A stretch of 64,000 nt of DNA, taken from assembly GCA_913778505.1 (NCBI GenBank), contig CAJYWD010000044.1:1-64000 (forward strand), given 5' to 3'. A model generated the notes under the pieces. That model was not told where the DNA came from, searched no databases, and saw only the letters and a list, made by a program, of their open reading frames with translations. This document shows positions 49,763-58,644 of the stretch, one piece after another. Both the position numbers and the translations under genes were made by a program. The stretch is from an uncultured Chryseobacterium sp. (GTDB lineage: Bacteria; Bacteroidota; Bacteroidia; Flavobacteriales; Weeksellaceae). Numbering within the stretch: the first letter of the stretch is position 1; each line of letters opens with the position of its first letter.

Positions 49763-51385
49763 TTATCCTAAAAGCAAAGTCAAAGGACTTTCAAGATAAG
49801 TTCTTAAAGTCTGTAAAAACTGGGCACCTGTAGCACCGTCGATTACTCTGTGGTCACAGGCCAATGAAAGTTTCATCGTATTGCCCACCACGATCTGTCC
49901 ATTCTTAACAACTGGTTTCTCGATGATGGCTCCTACAGAAAGAATTGCGGAATTCGGCTGATTGATAATCGAAGTAAATGTCTCGATTCCAAACATTCCA
50001 AGATTGGAAACAGAGAACGTAGAGCCTTCCATTTCGTTAGCCTTAAGCGCTTTAGTCTTCGCTCTTCCTGCCATATCTTTTACTGCTGCAGAAATCTCGT
50101 TGTAGCTCATATAATCCGTATTTTTCAATACAGGAACTACTAATCCGTCCGGAACAGCCACCGCTACACCTACATTGATATTGCCGTGGTGAACGATTTT
50201 ATCGCCAGCCCAAGAAGAATTCACTTGTGGATGCTTTCTCAACGCAATAGCAACCGCTTTAATTACCATATCATTGAAAGATACTTTGGTATCCGGCACC
50301 GCGTTCATTTCTTTCCTGGCTTCGATGGCTTTGTCCATATTGATTTCCACCGTCAGATAGTAATGTGGCGCAGTAAATTTGCTTTCTGCCAGTCTCTTAG
50401 CGATGATGTTTCTCATCTGAGAGTTTGGTGTTTCAGAATCTTCACCTGGCGTAAACGCCACACTTGGCTGTGCAGGCGCTGCTTTTGGAGCAGATGCCGC
50501 AGCAGCAGGCTGTGCAGATGGCTGATAGTTTTCAACATCTTTCTTCACAATTCTTCCGTTCTCGCCAGAACCTTTGATTCCGGAGAAATCGATGCCTTTA
50601 TCCTGAGCAATTTTCTTAGCCAAAGGAGAAATCGCAACCCTGTCGCCTGTAGAAGATGCAGCTACTGGTGCAGATTCTTGCTTCTCTTCGGTTTTGGTTT
50701 CAGTCTTAGTTTCCGTTTTTGGAGCAGCAGCTTTTTTTCCGCCTCCGGACACTACACCGGATACATCAGTCCCAGCTGGACCTATAATTGCCAAAATTTT
50801 ATCAACTTCAGCGGCTTCACCTTCGCCAACACCTTGGAATAATAATGTTCCGTTAAATTCTGATTCAAAATCCTGAACCGCTTTATCAGTTTCGATTTCG
50901 GCTAGGATATCGCCTTCTTTCACTGTATCACCAACATTTTTGTGCCATTTGGCAACTTTTCCCTCGGTCATCGTATCAGAAAGCCTTGGCATTGTGATAA
51001 CCTCAACACCTTCCGGCACATCACCAGATGCAGAGGTTTGTGTATCGCTTTCAGCTTCTGCAGGTTCGTTTTCGGTTTTATTTTCTTCCTCAGATTTTTT
51101 CTCTTCGGCTTTTGCACCACCGCCAATCAGCGCAGATACATCTTCTCCTTCCTTTCCAATGATGGCCAGCACAGAATCTACAGGCGCCTGAGCACCTTCT
51201 TCTACGCCGACATATAATAATGTACCGTTCAGTTCGGATTCAAAATCCTGAACGGCTTTATCTGTTTCAATTTCCGCAAGGATGTCGCCTTCTTTTACAG
51301 CATCACCCACTTTTTTGTGCCATTTGGAAACTTTACCTTCCGTCATCGTATCGGATAGACGGGGCATCGTAATTACTTCTGCCAT
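49763..51385 (-). CDS. pdhC: Pyruvate dehydrogenase E2 (dihydrolipoamide acetyltransferase), two lipoyl domains
   Basis: A 540-residue E2. Two nearly identical lipoyl domains (about 2-78 and 129-205) each carry the lipoylated lysine in EIETDKAVQDFESE, separated by an E/K/A-rich linker. A peripheral-subunit-binding domain follows (about 245-282, AISPLAKKIAQDKGIDFSGIKGSGENGRIVKKDV). The catalytic domain (about 315-540) has DHRVIDGATGAQFL. It makes acetyl-CoA within the complex. It is downstream of the E1-alpha gene, separated by about 95 bases that contain a 7-bp tandem repeat; E1-beta and E3 are not nearby. Confidence 0.95.
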   Translation of the reverse strand: MAEVITMPRLSDTMTEGKVSKWHKKVGDAVKEGDILAEIETDKAVQDFESELNGTLLYVGVEEGAQAPVDSVLAIIGKEGEDVSALIGGGAKAEEKKSEEENKTENEPAEAESDTQTSASGDVPEGVEVITMPRLSDTMTEGKVAKWHKNVGDTVKEGDILAEIETDKAVQDFESEFNGTLLFQGVGEGEAAEVDKILAIIGPAGTDVSGVVSGGGKKAAAPKTETKTETKTEEKQESAPVAASSTGDRVAISPLAKKIAQDKGIDFSGIKGSGENGRIVKKDVENYQPSAQPAAAASAPKAAPAQPSVAFTPGEDSETPNSQMRNIIAKRLAESKFTAPHYYLTVEINMDKAIEARKEMNAVPDTKVSFNDMVIKAVAIALRKHPQVNSSWAGDKIVHHGNINVGVAVAVPDGLVVPVLKNTDYMSYNEISAAVKDMAGRAKTKALKANEMEGSTFSVSNLGMFGIETFTSIINQPNSAILSVGAIIEKPVVKNGQIVVGNTMKLSLACDHRVIDGATGAQFLQTLRTYLESPLTLLLG

Positions 51386-51400
51386 AATTTTTTATTGATT

Positions 51401-51435
51401 TGAGATTTGAGATTTGAGATTCGAGATTTGAGATT
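51401..51435. repeat. Five 7-bp tandem repeats in the pdhA-pdhC spacer
   Basis: TGAGATT occurs five times in a row (fourth copy CGAGATT), followed by decayed copies. It lies 15 bases upstream of the pdhC start. Confidence 0.9.
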
Positions 51436-51480
51436 CATAGAATTCAAACATCAAATGCTCAATGTCAAATTAATAATATT

Positions 51481-52482
51481 TTAGTTTTCTAATTTGTCTA
51501 AGAAAGGATATTCACCCTGGGAATAAACGAAGTCATAAACCTGAGAAGCATCCGGATACGGAGACTGCTCCATAAATTCGATACACTCTTCAACAAAAGC
51601 TCTGGATTTTTCGTCAATCGCTTCCAGATCCTGTTCTGTAGCCCAATTGTTTTCCAGCAATCTGCTTTTTACAATTTCAATCGGGTCTTCCAGTTTATAT
51701 TGCGCTACTTCCTCCTTCGTTCTGTAAGGCTCAGCATCGGACATAGAGTGACCTCTGTAACGGTAAGTTCTGGCCTCGATGAAAGTTGGCCCATCGCCTC
51801 TTCTTGCTCTTTCGATAGCCTCGTAAGCTGCTTCCGCCACTTTTTCCGGATCCATCGCATCTACAGGAAGACAAGGCATTTCGTAACCTAAACCTAATTT
51901 ATAGATATCTTCGTGATTGGCAGTTCTCTTTACAGAAGTTCCCATTGCGTAACCGTTGTTCTCACAAACGAATACTACAGGAAGTTTCCAGTTCATTGCC
52001 ATATTGAAAGTCTCGTGAAGCGCACCTTGACGAACCGCACCATCTCCCATAAAACAGATGTTAACCGCTTTTCTGTCAAAATATTTGTCAGCAAAAGCGA
52101 TACCGGCGCCCAAAGGAATCTGACCACCTACGATACCGTGACCTCCGTAAAAACGGTGCTCCTTGCTGAAAATATGCATAGAACCGCCCATACCTTTGGA
52201 GGTTCCTGTAGCTTTTCCGCAAAGTTCTGCCATAATTCTTTTCGGGTCCACGCCCATAGCCATCGGATGAATGTGACATCTGTAAGCAGTGATCATACTG
52301 TCCTTGGACAAGTCCATTGCATGGGTAAAACCTGCAGGAATTGCTTCCTGACCGTTATAAAGATGTAAAAAACCTCTGATTTTTTGCTTTAGATATAGAG
52401 AACGGCATTTGTCTTCAAACCTTCTCCACATCGTCATATCCTCGTACCACTTCAGGTAGACTTCTTTAGAAAATTCTTTCAT
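51481..52482 (-). CDS. pdhA: Pyruvate dehydrogenase E1 component, alpha subunit
   Basis: A 333-residue E1-alpha with the thiamine-diphosphate motif GDGAVRQGALHETFNMAMNWKLPVVFVCENNGYAMG, the YRGHSMSD phosphorylation-loop region and the conserved AYRCHIHPMAMG segment. The ATG at 52480-52482 (MKEFSKEVYLKWYEDMTMW) is chosen; an upstream frame of 19 codons is not E1-like. It decarboxylates pyruvate together with E1-beta, which is elsewhere. On the minus strand TATTTTTG at 52503-52510 is an exact -7 box 20 bases upstream. Confidence 0.95.
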   Translation of the reverse strand: MKEFSKEVYLKWYEDMTMWRRFEDKCRSLYLKQKIRGFLHLYNGQEAIPAGFTHAMDLSKDSMITAYRCHIHPMAMGVDPKRIMAELCGKATGTSKGMGGSMHIFSKEHRFYGGHGIVGGQIPLGAGIAFADKYFDRKAVNICFMGDGAVRQGALHETFNMAMNWKLPVVFVCENNGYAMGTSVKRTANHEDIYKLGLGYEMPCLPVDAMDPEKVAEAAYEAIERARRGDGPTFIEARTYRYRGHSMSDAEPYRTKEEVAQYKLEDPIEIVKSRLLENNWATEQDLEAIDEKSRAFVEECIEFMEQSPYPDASQVYDFVYSQGEYPFLDKLEN

Positions 52483-52695
52483 TGTTGTTTTGAAATATGA
52501 AGCAAAAATAAGAAAAATTTTACTTTCTATTATATGCATATTATCATATTTTTCAGAATCAAAAGATCTGGCAATGCTTAGGATTATTATTTATGTAATC
52601 GATTGCGCATTGTCGTTTTGATTTAATTATTTCAATTGGAATAATGAAACTGTAATTTTGAAGAAATTCTAATAGCCTAAAATAGCAGTTTTAGA

Positions 52696-52703
52696 TATTT
52701 TTG
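52696..52703 (+). promoter_or_regulatory. Candidate -7 box of the PAP2-like gene
   Basis: TATTTTTG, exact match, 26 bases upstream of the ATG. Confidence 0.45.
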
Positions 52704-52729
52704 TATATTGTTGGGCGAAATTTGCAACG

Positions 52730-53335
52730 ATGGAAATCAAACACCCGGTTATCTTATCAATCTCGAGAGTGATCTCCAACTTTTTTAATCCGCTGGTGTC
52801 ACTGGCGATCTACTTTTTTTATTACAGCTATCTGAATTATTCCTGGGAAGAAGCCACAAAAAAATTTGTCCCTATTCTGCTCCTGCTCATTATTCCGGTA
52901 GGACTCTGGATTTACCGCAACGTCAAAAAAGGGGTTTATACCAATATGGACGTTTCTAACCGAAGGCAAAGGCATTCTCTTTATGTTTTTATTATCCTTG
53001 CCACCATTGTTTTCCTGGCCGCAGATTACTTCATTCACAAAGAAATAGACTGGACGGTTTTGATGCTTTGTATTCTATTGATTCTGATGCAACTCAGCAA
53101 TTTTTTTATCAAGAGCTCTATGCACACCAGTCTCAACATCTATGTGGCCGCACTGTTCTATACTATCAGTCCGGAAGTCGGAATTTTCTGGTTCGTTCTT
53201 GCTATTCTGATTGGTGTCACTCGGGTCATATTGAGACGACATACCACGAAAGAAGTTCTTTCTGGTGCTGCGATTGCGATTTTTGTATCTTTGATGTACC
53301 TCACACTGGTGAAAGCCTTTATTTTTAGACTATGA
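52730..53335 (+). CDS. PAP2-like membrane phosphatase homologue
   Basis: A 201-residue protein with about six hydrophobic segments. Segments KSSMHTSLNIY and GVTRVILRRHTTKEVLSG resemble the PSGH and SRxxxxxHxxxD blocks of PAP2 lipid phosphatases, but PSGH is SSMH and the final D is E, so the motifs are imperfect and activity is uncertain. The stop codon overlaps the start of the next gene by four bases (ATGA), so it is co-transcribed and coupled with a BlaI-like repressor. Confidence 0.72.
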   Translation: MEIKHPVILSISRVISNFFNPLVSLAIYFFYYSYLNYSWEEATKKFVPILLLLIIPVGLWIYRNVKKGVYTNMDVSNRRQRHSLYVFIILATIVFLAADYFIHKEIDWTVLMLCILLILMQLSNFFIKSSMHTSLNIYVAALFYTISPEVGIFWFVLAILIGVTRVILRRHTTKEVLSGAAIAIFVSLMYLTLVKAFIFRL

Positions 53336-53799
53336 AACTACAACCTCTAACGGCATCTGAAGAAGATGTGATGCGCATCATCTGGGAAAAGGCAACTATT
53401 TATTTCCGCGATCTGATGAATGCGTATCCCGAACCCAAGCCGCATCAGAATACCATATCCACCTTTCTGAAAATCCTCGTGGAAAAACACTATCTGAATG
53501 CTGAAAAGCAGGGCCGAATCTACCTCTACTCAGCGGCGGTCAGCTGGGAAGATTACCGAAAGATGGTTACCAAAAAATTTGTAGAAACTTATTTTGAAAA
53601 TTCCGGAACGTTACTGATCCAGTTATTAGTTGATGAGAACCTTATTCAGAAAGAAGATCTGCAATTACATGGAGCTGAAGCTCATTCTCTAACAATGCCG
53701 GACAAAGAAGATCCGGTGCGTGAGCTGGTGAGGGAACTAACTTCTGATAAAAAATCAAAGAAAAAAGATAAGGAAAAGAAAAAGAAAAAGAAGAAATAA
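53332..53799 (+). CDS. BlaI/MecI-like transcriptional repressor
   Basis: A 155-residue protein with a winged helix (about 3-75: LTASEEDVMRIIWEK, HQNTISTFLKILVEKHYLNAEKQGRIYLYSAAVS) as in BlaI, MecI and CopY. A helical dimer region and an unusual tail of about 20 residues, mostly lysine, follow. BlaI repressors are usually paired with a BlaR1/M56 protease gene; none is here. Overlap with the PAP2-like gene suggests it controls that unit or an envelope function. The lysine tail may add non-specific DNA binding. Confidence 0.85.
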   Translation: MKLQPLTASEEDVMRIIWEKATIYFRDLMNAYPEPKPHQNTISTFLKILVEKHYLNAEKQGRIYLYSAAVSWEDYRKMVTKKFVETYFENSGTLLIQLLVDENLIQKEDLQLHGAEAHSLTMPDKEDPVRELVRELTSDKKSKKKDKEKKKKKKK

Positions 53800-53834
53800 A
53801 AAAAGAGCAATCAGCGACTGATTGCTCTTTTTTA
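53798..53834. terminator. Bidirectional terminator between BlaI-like and RRM genes
   Basis: Fourteen-base arms AAAAGAGCAATCAG / CTGATTGCTCTTTT around loop CGA, with A and T flanks. Confidence 0.92.
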
Positions 53835-53849
53835 TAGTTGAGTTAACGA

Positions 53850-54206
53850 TTACCAACGGTTTCCGCCTCTGCTTCCACCCCCGTTATTTCCATAACTACC
53901 GCCACCTCTGTTGCCACCACCGTAACCACCGCCACGGTTGTTGTCAAAAGAACGTCTTGGTTTATCTTCTTTCGGTCTTGCTTCTGTTACGTTCAATGTT
54001 TTACCATTAAAATCTTTCTGATTAAGTCCGTCAATAGCCTGCTGACCTTCAGCATCACCCATTTCTACGAATCCAAATCCTTTAGATCTTCCGGTCTCTC
54101 TGTCTGTGATGATCTTAAGTGAAGAAACTTCACCATAACCTTCGAATAACTCTTGCAACTGGTCTTCTCTTGTTGCATAATTGATGTTTGAAACAAAAAT
54201 GTTCAT
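53850..54206 (-). CDS. RNA-binding protein with one RRM and Gly-rich tail
   Basis: A 118-residue protein: one RRM (1-78) with RNP2 IFVSNI and RNP1 KGFGFVEM, followed by an R/G/N/Y-rich low-complexity tail (RGGGYGGGNRGGG type). It resembles the cyanobacterial and flavobacterial small RRM proteins that act in RNA stability or cold response. The tail may drive self-association. It is monocistronic with its own terminator. Confidence 0.92.
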   Translation of the reverse strand: MNIFVSNINYATREDQLQELFEGYGEVSSLKIITDRETGRSKGFGFVEMGDAEGQQAIDGLNQKDFNGKTLNVTEARPKEDKPRRSFDNNRGGGYGGGNRGGGSYGNNGGGSRGGNRW

Positions 54207-54383
54207 CTTAAAAAAAATTAAATTAAAGTTGTTTTATGAATTATAAAGGAAAAACAACAAAGAGAATGAACACTGTATTGATTTCGTTATAATAATGCGC
54301 AAGATACAACTATTTTTGATACTCAATCTATGAATTAAGATTAATATTCGATTAAAATCCTAAATCCCAGTTCCATAGGCACT

Positions 54384-55244
54384 TTATGCGACTTCTGTAC
54401 CCGTGGCAGCTTCCAGAATGCGGAACCAGTCTTCCACATCCAGGCAGATCTGCAGAGACTGACTCAGTTCCAAAATGCTTTCTGCCCTGGAAGTTCCAAT
54501 GACGGGAATAATACCTGACGGATGTCGCCTGATGAAAGCTATAAGAATCTGATTTTCGGCGGCATTGTATTTTTCACCAAGTGTTTTTATAACTTTTCTG
54601 ATACGCTCATTCTTTTCGGACCTTATGGTAAAATAGTTGCCCAACACGGACCAGGCAGTCGGGCGTAGTTTATTGATCATCAATTGATCCAGAGTTCCAT
54701 TGTTGAAAGAAGAGATCTCGTTAACAGAAACCTCGATCTGATTTGTAATTAATGGAACATGTTGGTTAAAAAGCTCAAACTGAGATACAGAAAAATTACT
54801 GACACCGAAATCTCTCACTTTTCCGCTTTCCTGGAGAATCTGAAATGCGGCAGCGATTTCTTCGGGATTCATCAACGGCGAAGGACGATGAAGCAACAGA
54901 ACGTCGAGATAGTCGGTTTCTAAATTCATAAGACTTTCATCCACACATTTCAGAATATAGTCTTTACTGTAATTATAATATTTAATGGAGGAAGGTTTTT
55001 TCTCCGAGTTCACGACAATGCCGCACTTGGAAATGAACTGCACCTGATCTCTGGCGATATTCATTTCCTTCCAGGCTTTCCCGAAGAGTTCTTCTGTGGT
55101 GTGTCCGCCATAAATATCTGCGTGGTCAAAAGTTGTGATATTTTCCTGAAGGCAAGCCTCAATGAGTTCCCGGACCTTGGCAGGTGAATGCTGAGCGCCC
55201 CAGACACCCCAGCGCATAGTGCCCGCTATGATTTCTGAAAACAT
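54384..55244 (-). CDS. Aldo/keto reductase
   Basis: A 286-residue NADPH-dependent oxidoreductase of the AKR (beta/alpha)8 fold. The catalytic tetrad residues appear in FDHADIYGGH (Asp, Tyr), KCG (Lys in QFISKCGIV) and LLLHRPSPL (His). It resembles the YdhF/AKR12-like group that lacks a specific known substrate. On the minus strand TATATTTG at 55260-55267 is an exact -7 box 15 bases upstream. It is divergent from the beta-helix gene. Confidence 0.92.
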   Translation of the reverse strand: MFSEIIAGTMRWGVWGAQHSPAKVRELIEACLQENITTFDHADIYGGHTTEELFGKAWKEMNIARDQVQFISKCGIVVNSEKKPSSIKYYNYSKDYILKCVDESLMNLETDYLDVLLLHRPSPLMNPEEIAAAFQILQESGKVRDFGVSNFSVSQFELFNQHVPLITNQIEVSVNEISSFNNGTLDQLMINKLRPTAWSVLGNYFTIRSEKNERIRKVIKTLGEKYNAAENQILIAFIRRHPSGIIPVIGTSRAESILELSQSLQICLDVEDWFRILEAATGTEVA

Positions 55245-55374
55245 ATTTCTAATTTTTCACAAATATATTATGTTAATCATCAAATTCATTAATACATTTG
55301 ATATCAGAAAAAATAAATGTTATGGAATTGCTAAGGCCGCAATTCATTAAATTCAACAAAAATTAAATTGGCTT

Positions 55375-56805
55375 ATGAAAAAAATGACCCTTTTATTGGT
55401 GGGATTCTGCGCTTTTGTCAACGCTCAATTCACCACGCCCAACAACGGAACCAGCTACACCCTTACCAGCCTCTCGGCCGCCGCACCTGCGATTTTGGTA
55501 AAGAATACCTCGGACTACACCCTCACGGCAGATCTTACGCTGTCTGCCACGGACAAACTTCTCATCGATGAAAATACAACACTGAAGGTGAATGCGGGCG
55601 TTACGATCTATGTTTATGGTGAATACAAAACTTCTGCAACCAGTTTCCTGATGACCGCCAGCAATCCCTCAACACCTTTCCGTGGCATACGATTCGAAGA
55701 CGGCTCTGTAGCCGAAATGAGAAACACACGCATCGATTACGGTGGTGGCGTGCGCGTGCTTACAGCTAATTTCCTGATGGATAACTGTATTGTCTATAAA
55801 AATTACGGTGGAATCTCTACCAGCGGTGCGGTGAGCTTTTCTAAAGGAAACCCTACGGTGAGCAACTCGCAGTTTCTGGAAAATAATAAAGCGGCATTTG
55901 GATCTGCTGCCAATGCCACTGTTTCTGCGACTTTTATCAATAATTATATTTTTGGCAATGTCACTGATAATAGTAATACGCCGCAAATCAACATGGGACC
56001 TGGCGGAGCAGATTCTCTCAAGATCATTAACAACATTATCATTGGCGATCGTACAAAAATTATGGTGGGCGGCATCTCTGCGTCTGCCCTTACGGGTGGC
56101 GTAAACAGATTCCGCATAGAAGGCAATACCATCCGTGATAACCGTTACGGCATTACCTCCTACGGTAGTTCTTCCACTGGCATCATCAGAAACAACGTCA
56201 TCGAGAATAATAATACCCAGAACGATCCTTCGCTTGGCGGAAGCGGCATATCGATTTCCAGCGCAAAGGATGTTGTCATCGCAGAAAATAAAATCCGTGG
56301 GAACCTTTGGGGCATTACGTTACTTTCTACTGCTACTGCCATACTAGGAACTGCCAGCAAGCCTGGAAATAATGTATTCAAAAACAACATCAATGCCGGC
56401 AACACCGTAGCGCTCTTTAACAATACCTCAAACACCGTTAATGCTGTGGGCAACTGCTGGAGAGAAGATGAGCTGTCCAATGATGCGATGGTACAAGCGG
56501 TGATCGGTAGCCTTAATCCGAACACGGTCAATTTCAAACCTTATAATTGTGCAGAGACGCTGAGCGTTTCCGATAGGTCTAAATTGTACATGAAACTCTA
56601 TCCCAATCCAAGTAAAAATCATTTCTACCTGGAAACGGAAAATGCGGGAAATATTGTGATCCAGGATATAAGCGGGAAAGTAGTTTTCTCCTCTATCGTC
56701 TCAAAAGGTAAAAACGAGATCATAACTAATTTACAGCCAGGTGTTTATATTGTCACACAACAGTCTGAAGGTAAAAAATCAAATACCAAGCTTATGATCA
56801 GATAG
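55375..56805 (+). CDS. Right-handed beta-helix protein, T9SS cargo
   Basis: A 476-residue secreted protein: signal peptide (MKKMTLLLVGFCAFVNAQ), beta-helix repeats through about 380 (NNxI, GGISxSxA, GNTIRDNRYGITSYGSSSTGIIRNNVIENN) and a type A T9SS C-terminal sorting domain (about 405-476, with KLYPNPSKNHFYLETEN, GVYIVTQQSEG and KLMIR). The helix region matches parallel beta-helix/NosD-like carbohydrate-active or adhesion proteins. No catalytic residues are evident, so it may be a polysaccharide lyase-like binder or adhesin. A terminator hairpin with a T-run follows. Confidence 0.88.
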   Translation: MKKMTLLLVGFCAFVNAQFTTPNNGTSYTLTSLSAAAPAILVKNTSDYTLTADLTLSATDKLLIDENTTLKVNAGVTIYVYGEYKTSATSFLMTASNPSTPFRGIRFEDGSVAEMRNTRIDYGGGVRVLTANFLMDNCIVYKNYGGISTSGAVSFSKGNPTVSNSQFLENNKAAFGSAANATVSATFINNYIFGNVTDNSNTPQINMGPGGADSLKIINNIIIGDRTKIMVGGISASALTGGVNRFRIEGNTIRDNRYGITSYGSSSTGIIRNNVIENNNTQNDPSLGGSGISISSAKDVVIAENKIRGNLWGITLLSTATAILGTASKPGNNVFKNNINAGNTVALFNNTSNTVNAVGNCWREDELSNDAMVQAVIGSLNPNTVNFKPYNCAETLSVSDRSKLYMKLYPNPSKNHFYLETENAGNIVIQDISGKVVFSSIVSKGKNEIITNLQPGVYIVTQQSEGKKSNTKLMIR

Positions 56806-56839
56806 CTTCCGGCTTTTGGCGGGTCGCATTTTGAATGTT

Positions 56840-56869
56840 AAAGCATCACAAATCGTGGTGCTTTTTTTT
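56840..56869 (+). terminator. Terminator of the beta-helix gene
   Basis: AAAGCATCAC / GTGGTGCTTT arms (one G-T pair) around a 5-base loop, then a T-run of eight. Confidence 0.85.
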
Positions 56870-56896
56870 GATTAAAATTTCCAGTAAATTCGTGAG

Positions 56897-57457
56897 ATGA
56901 AAATCGCTGTCAAAAATATGGTTTGCAACCGCTGCATTGCCGCGGTGGAATCGATATTGAAGGATTTGAAAATCGAGGTCGATTCTATTTCATTAGGCGA
57001 AGTGGAAACCAAAAGTGAGATTTCCAACCAAGAACTCGAAACGCTGAACTCAAAATTGAAATCAACAGGATTTGAAATCTTGGAAGATTCTTCTAAAAAG
57101 CAAATCGAGAAAATCAAAACCTTGATTATCCAGAAAATTTCCGAGGAAGATCTGGACGACAATTTTGTCTTATCAGAATTTTTGAGTTCCAAATTACACA
57201 AAGATTACAGTTCTATTTCCAAGCTTTTTTCTCAGAATGAAAATGTGACGTTGGAACAATATTTCATTCTCCAAAAGATTGAAAAAGTGAAAGAACTGTT
57301 GCTTTACAAAGAATTTAATCTGACTGAGATTTCTCAAAAATTAGGTTACAAAAGTGTTCAACATCTTTCCAATCAGTTCAAAAAAATCACAGGCTTCTCT
57401 CCTACTCAGTTTCTGAATTCTAAGGAGAAAAAGAGGATTGCGCTGGATAAGGTTTGA
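56897..57457 (+). CDS. AraC-type regulator with N-terminal metal-binding-like CxxC segment
   Basis: A 186-residue protein. The N-terminus MKIAVKNMVCNRCIAAVESIL has a CxxC (Cys10, Cys13) in a betaalphabeta-like context similar to an HMA or copper-chaperone fold. The C-terminus (about 115-180) is an AraC helix-turn-helix half (EISQKLGYKSVQHLSNQFKKITGFSPTQFL). Only one complete AraC-type HTH with a partial first one is visible, shorter than usual. This arrangement suggests a metal- or redox-responsive regulator. The copper ATPase at 63245 is 5.8 kb downstream on the same strand, but several unrelated genes intervene. Confidence 0.82.
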   Translation: MKIAVKNMVCNRCIAAVESILKDLKIEVDSISLGEVETKSEISNQELETLNSKLKSTGFEILEDSSKKQIEKIKTLIIQKISEEDLDDNFVLSEFLSSKLHKDYSSISKLFSQNENVTLEQYFILQKIEKVKELLLYKEFNLTEISQKLGYKSVQHLSNQFKKITGFSPTQFLNSKEKKRIALDKV

Positions 57458-57471
57458 TAAAATTATTCCAA

Positions 57472-58014
57472 ATGAAAATATTTCAATTTAAAAAGAAATC
57501 ATTCAAGAAAAAATTTAAATGCAACTGTTGCGGAAAGATTTATGATGAGATTCCTTTAACTTTCGGAAATGAATTTCCTGCTTCTTATTATTCAATACCT
57601 AACAATGAAATCAGGACGAGAGTTAATTATGAAAAAAGTCTATGCGTAATTGATGAGAAATATTTTTTTCACAGAGTTAGATTATCAATTCCGATTGTAG
57701 ATTATCCAGAAAATCTGAATTTTGATATTTGGACGACAATTAGCGAAGACAATTTTATTAAAAGGAATATGGATTGGAATAATCCCGAACGCATCCATAA
57801 CGAACCTTATTTTGGTTGGTTAGAAAATGAAATACCAATGTATTCTGATACTTTTCATTTAGAAACCATTTCAAACGAAAGTGAAGTTGGTGAAATTCCA
57901 AATATGCAAATTATTGATGAAAATCATACATTATTTACTGACCAGCGAAATGGAATTACATTTGAAAAAGCTCAAAAAATAGCACAACATATTTTACAAA
58001 AGCAACACAACTAA
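57472..58014 (+). CDS. DUF2199 family protein
   Basis: A 180-residue protein with a zinc-ribbon-like CNCCGKIYDEIPLTFGNEFPASYY start. The body, including KSLCVIDEKYFFHRVRLSIPIVDYPENLNFDIWTTISEDNF, matches the DUF2199 pattern (function unknown). The ATG at 57472 is chosen over a TTG at 57454. It follows the AraC-type gene by 14 bases and is likely co-transcribed. The sequence is visibly AT-rich. Confidence 0.82.
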   Translation: MKIFQFKKKSFKKKFKCNCCGKIYDEIPLTFGNEFPASYYSIPNNEIRTRVNYEKSLCVIDEKYFFHRVRLSIPIVDYPENLNFDIWTTISEDNFIKRNMDWNNPERIHNEPYFGWLENEIPMYSDTFHLETISNESEVGEIPNMQIIDENHTLFTDQRNGITFEKAQKIAQHILQKQHN

Positions 58015-58016
58015 AT

Positions 58017-58556
58017 TTGCAATACAAAGTCAAACTTCTTCGTGAACAAAAAAACCTAACTCAAACCGAGCTAGCGGAAAAATCCGGCCTTTCACTTAGA
58101 ACCATTCAGAGAATTGAATCAGGACAAAATCTTAAAGGTTTTACGTTGAAAGCAATTGCGCAGACTTTGGAAATTGAACCGGAAAATCTAATTGCCAAGG
58201 AAGAAAATATCCAAATCGACAGAGCAAAACTCATCAATCTTTCAGCTTTAGCAGGATTGATTATTCCGTTTGGAGGAATTATTTTTCCAGCGATTTTGAC
58301 TTATAAAACTCAGGATTCCACTAATCGGGAATTGGGAAAAAGCATTCTTTGTGTTCAGATTATTCTGGTATTTGTAATTTCTGTTTTATTGATATTAAGT
58401 CCGTTTATTCAGCATTGGTTTTCTATCCGATTTCCATTGTTTTTAGTTCCGTTGATCGCCTTAATTGTCCTAAAACTTTGGATTGTTATCAAAAACGGAA
58501 TCAGTCTCAACCAAAACAATATACTTTCTATAAAACTGAAAAACAACTTCTTATAA
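58017..58556 (+). CDS. XRE-type regulator with C-terminal membrane domain, second copy
   Basis: A 179-residue protein: Cro/C1 helix-turn-helix (about 5-60, TELAEKSGLSLRTIQRIESG) and about three hydrophobic segments ending LSIKLKNNFL. It matches the regulator at 26059-26646 in order of parts. The frame starts at TTG (58017), two bases after the DUF2199 stop; no ATG exists in this position, so TTG is the likely start. It is transcribed with DUF2199 upstream and the protease-like gene downstream. Confidence 0.8.
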   Translation: MQYKVKLLREQKNLTQTELAEKSGLSLRTIQRIESGQNLKGFTLKAIAQTLEIEPENLIAKEENIQIDRAKLINLSALAGLIIPFGGIIFPAILTYKTQDSTNRELGKSILCVQIILVFVISVLLILSPFIQHWFSIRFPLFLVPLIALIVLKLWIVIKNGISLNQNNILSIKLKNNFL

Positions 58557-58644
58557 TCCAAGTCATAAAACTGACGCAAAATTGTCATATCCTTTTCACA
58601 GCAATTTCAGTTTCAAAATCCGAATCTTGCAGAAAAATCAGACA

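Noticed and set aside
58012-58019. TAAATTTG as promoter of the second XRE gene
   Set aside because: The box overlaps the TTG start codon, so transcription from it would begin inside the gene; no downstream ATG is available in the domain.
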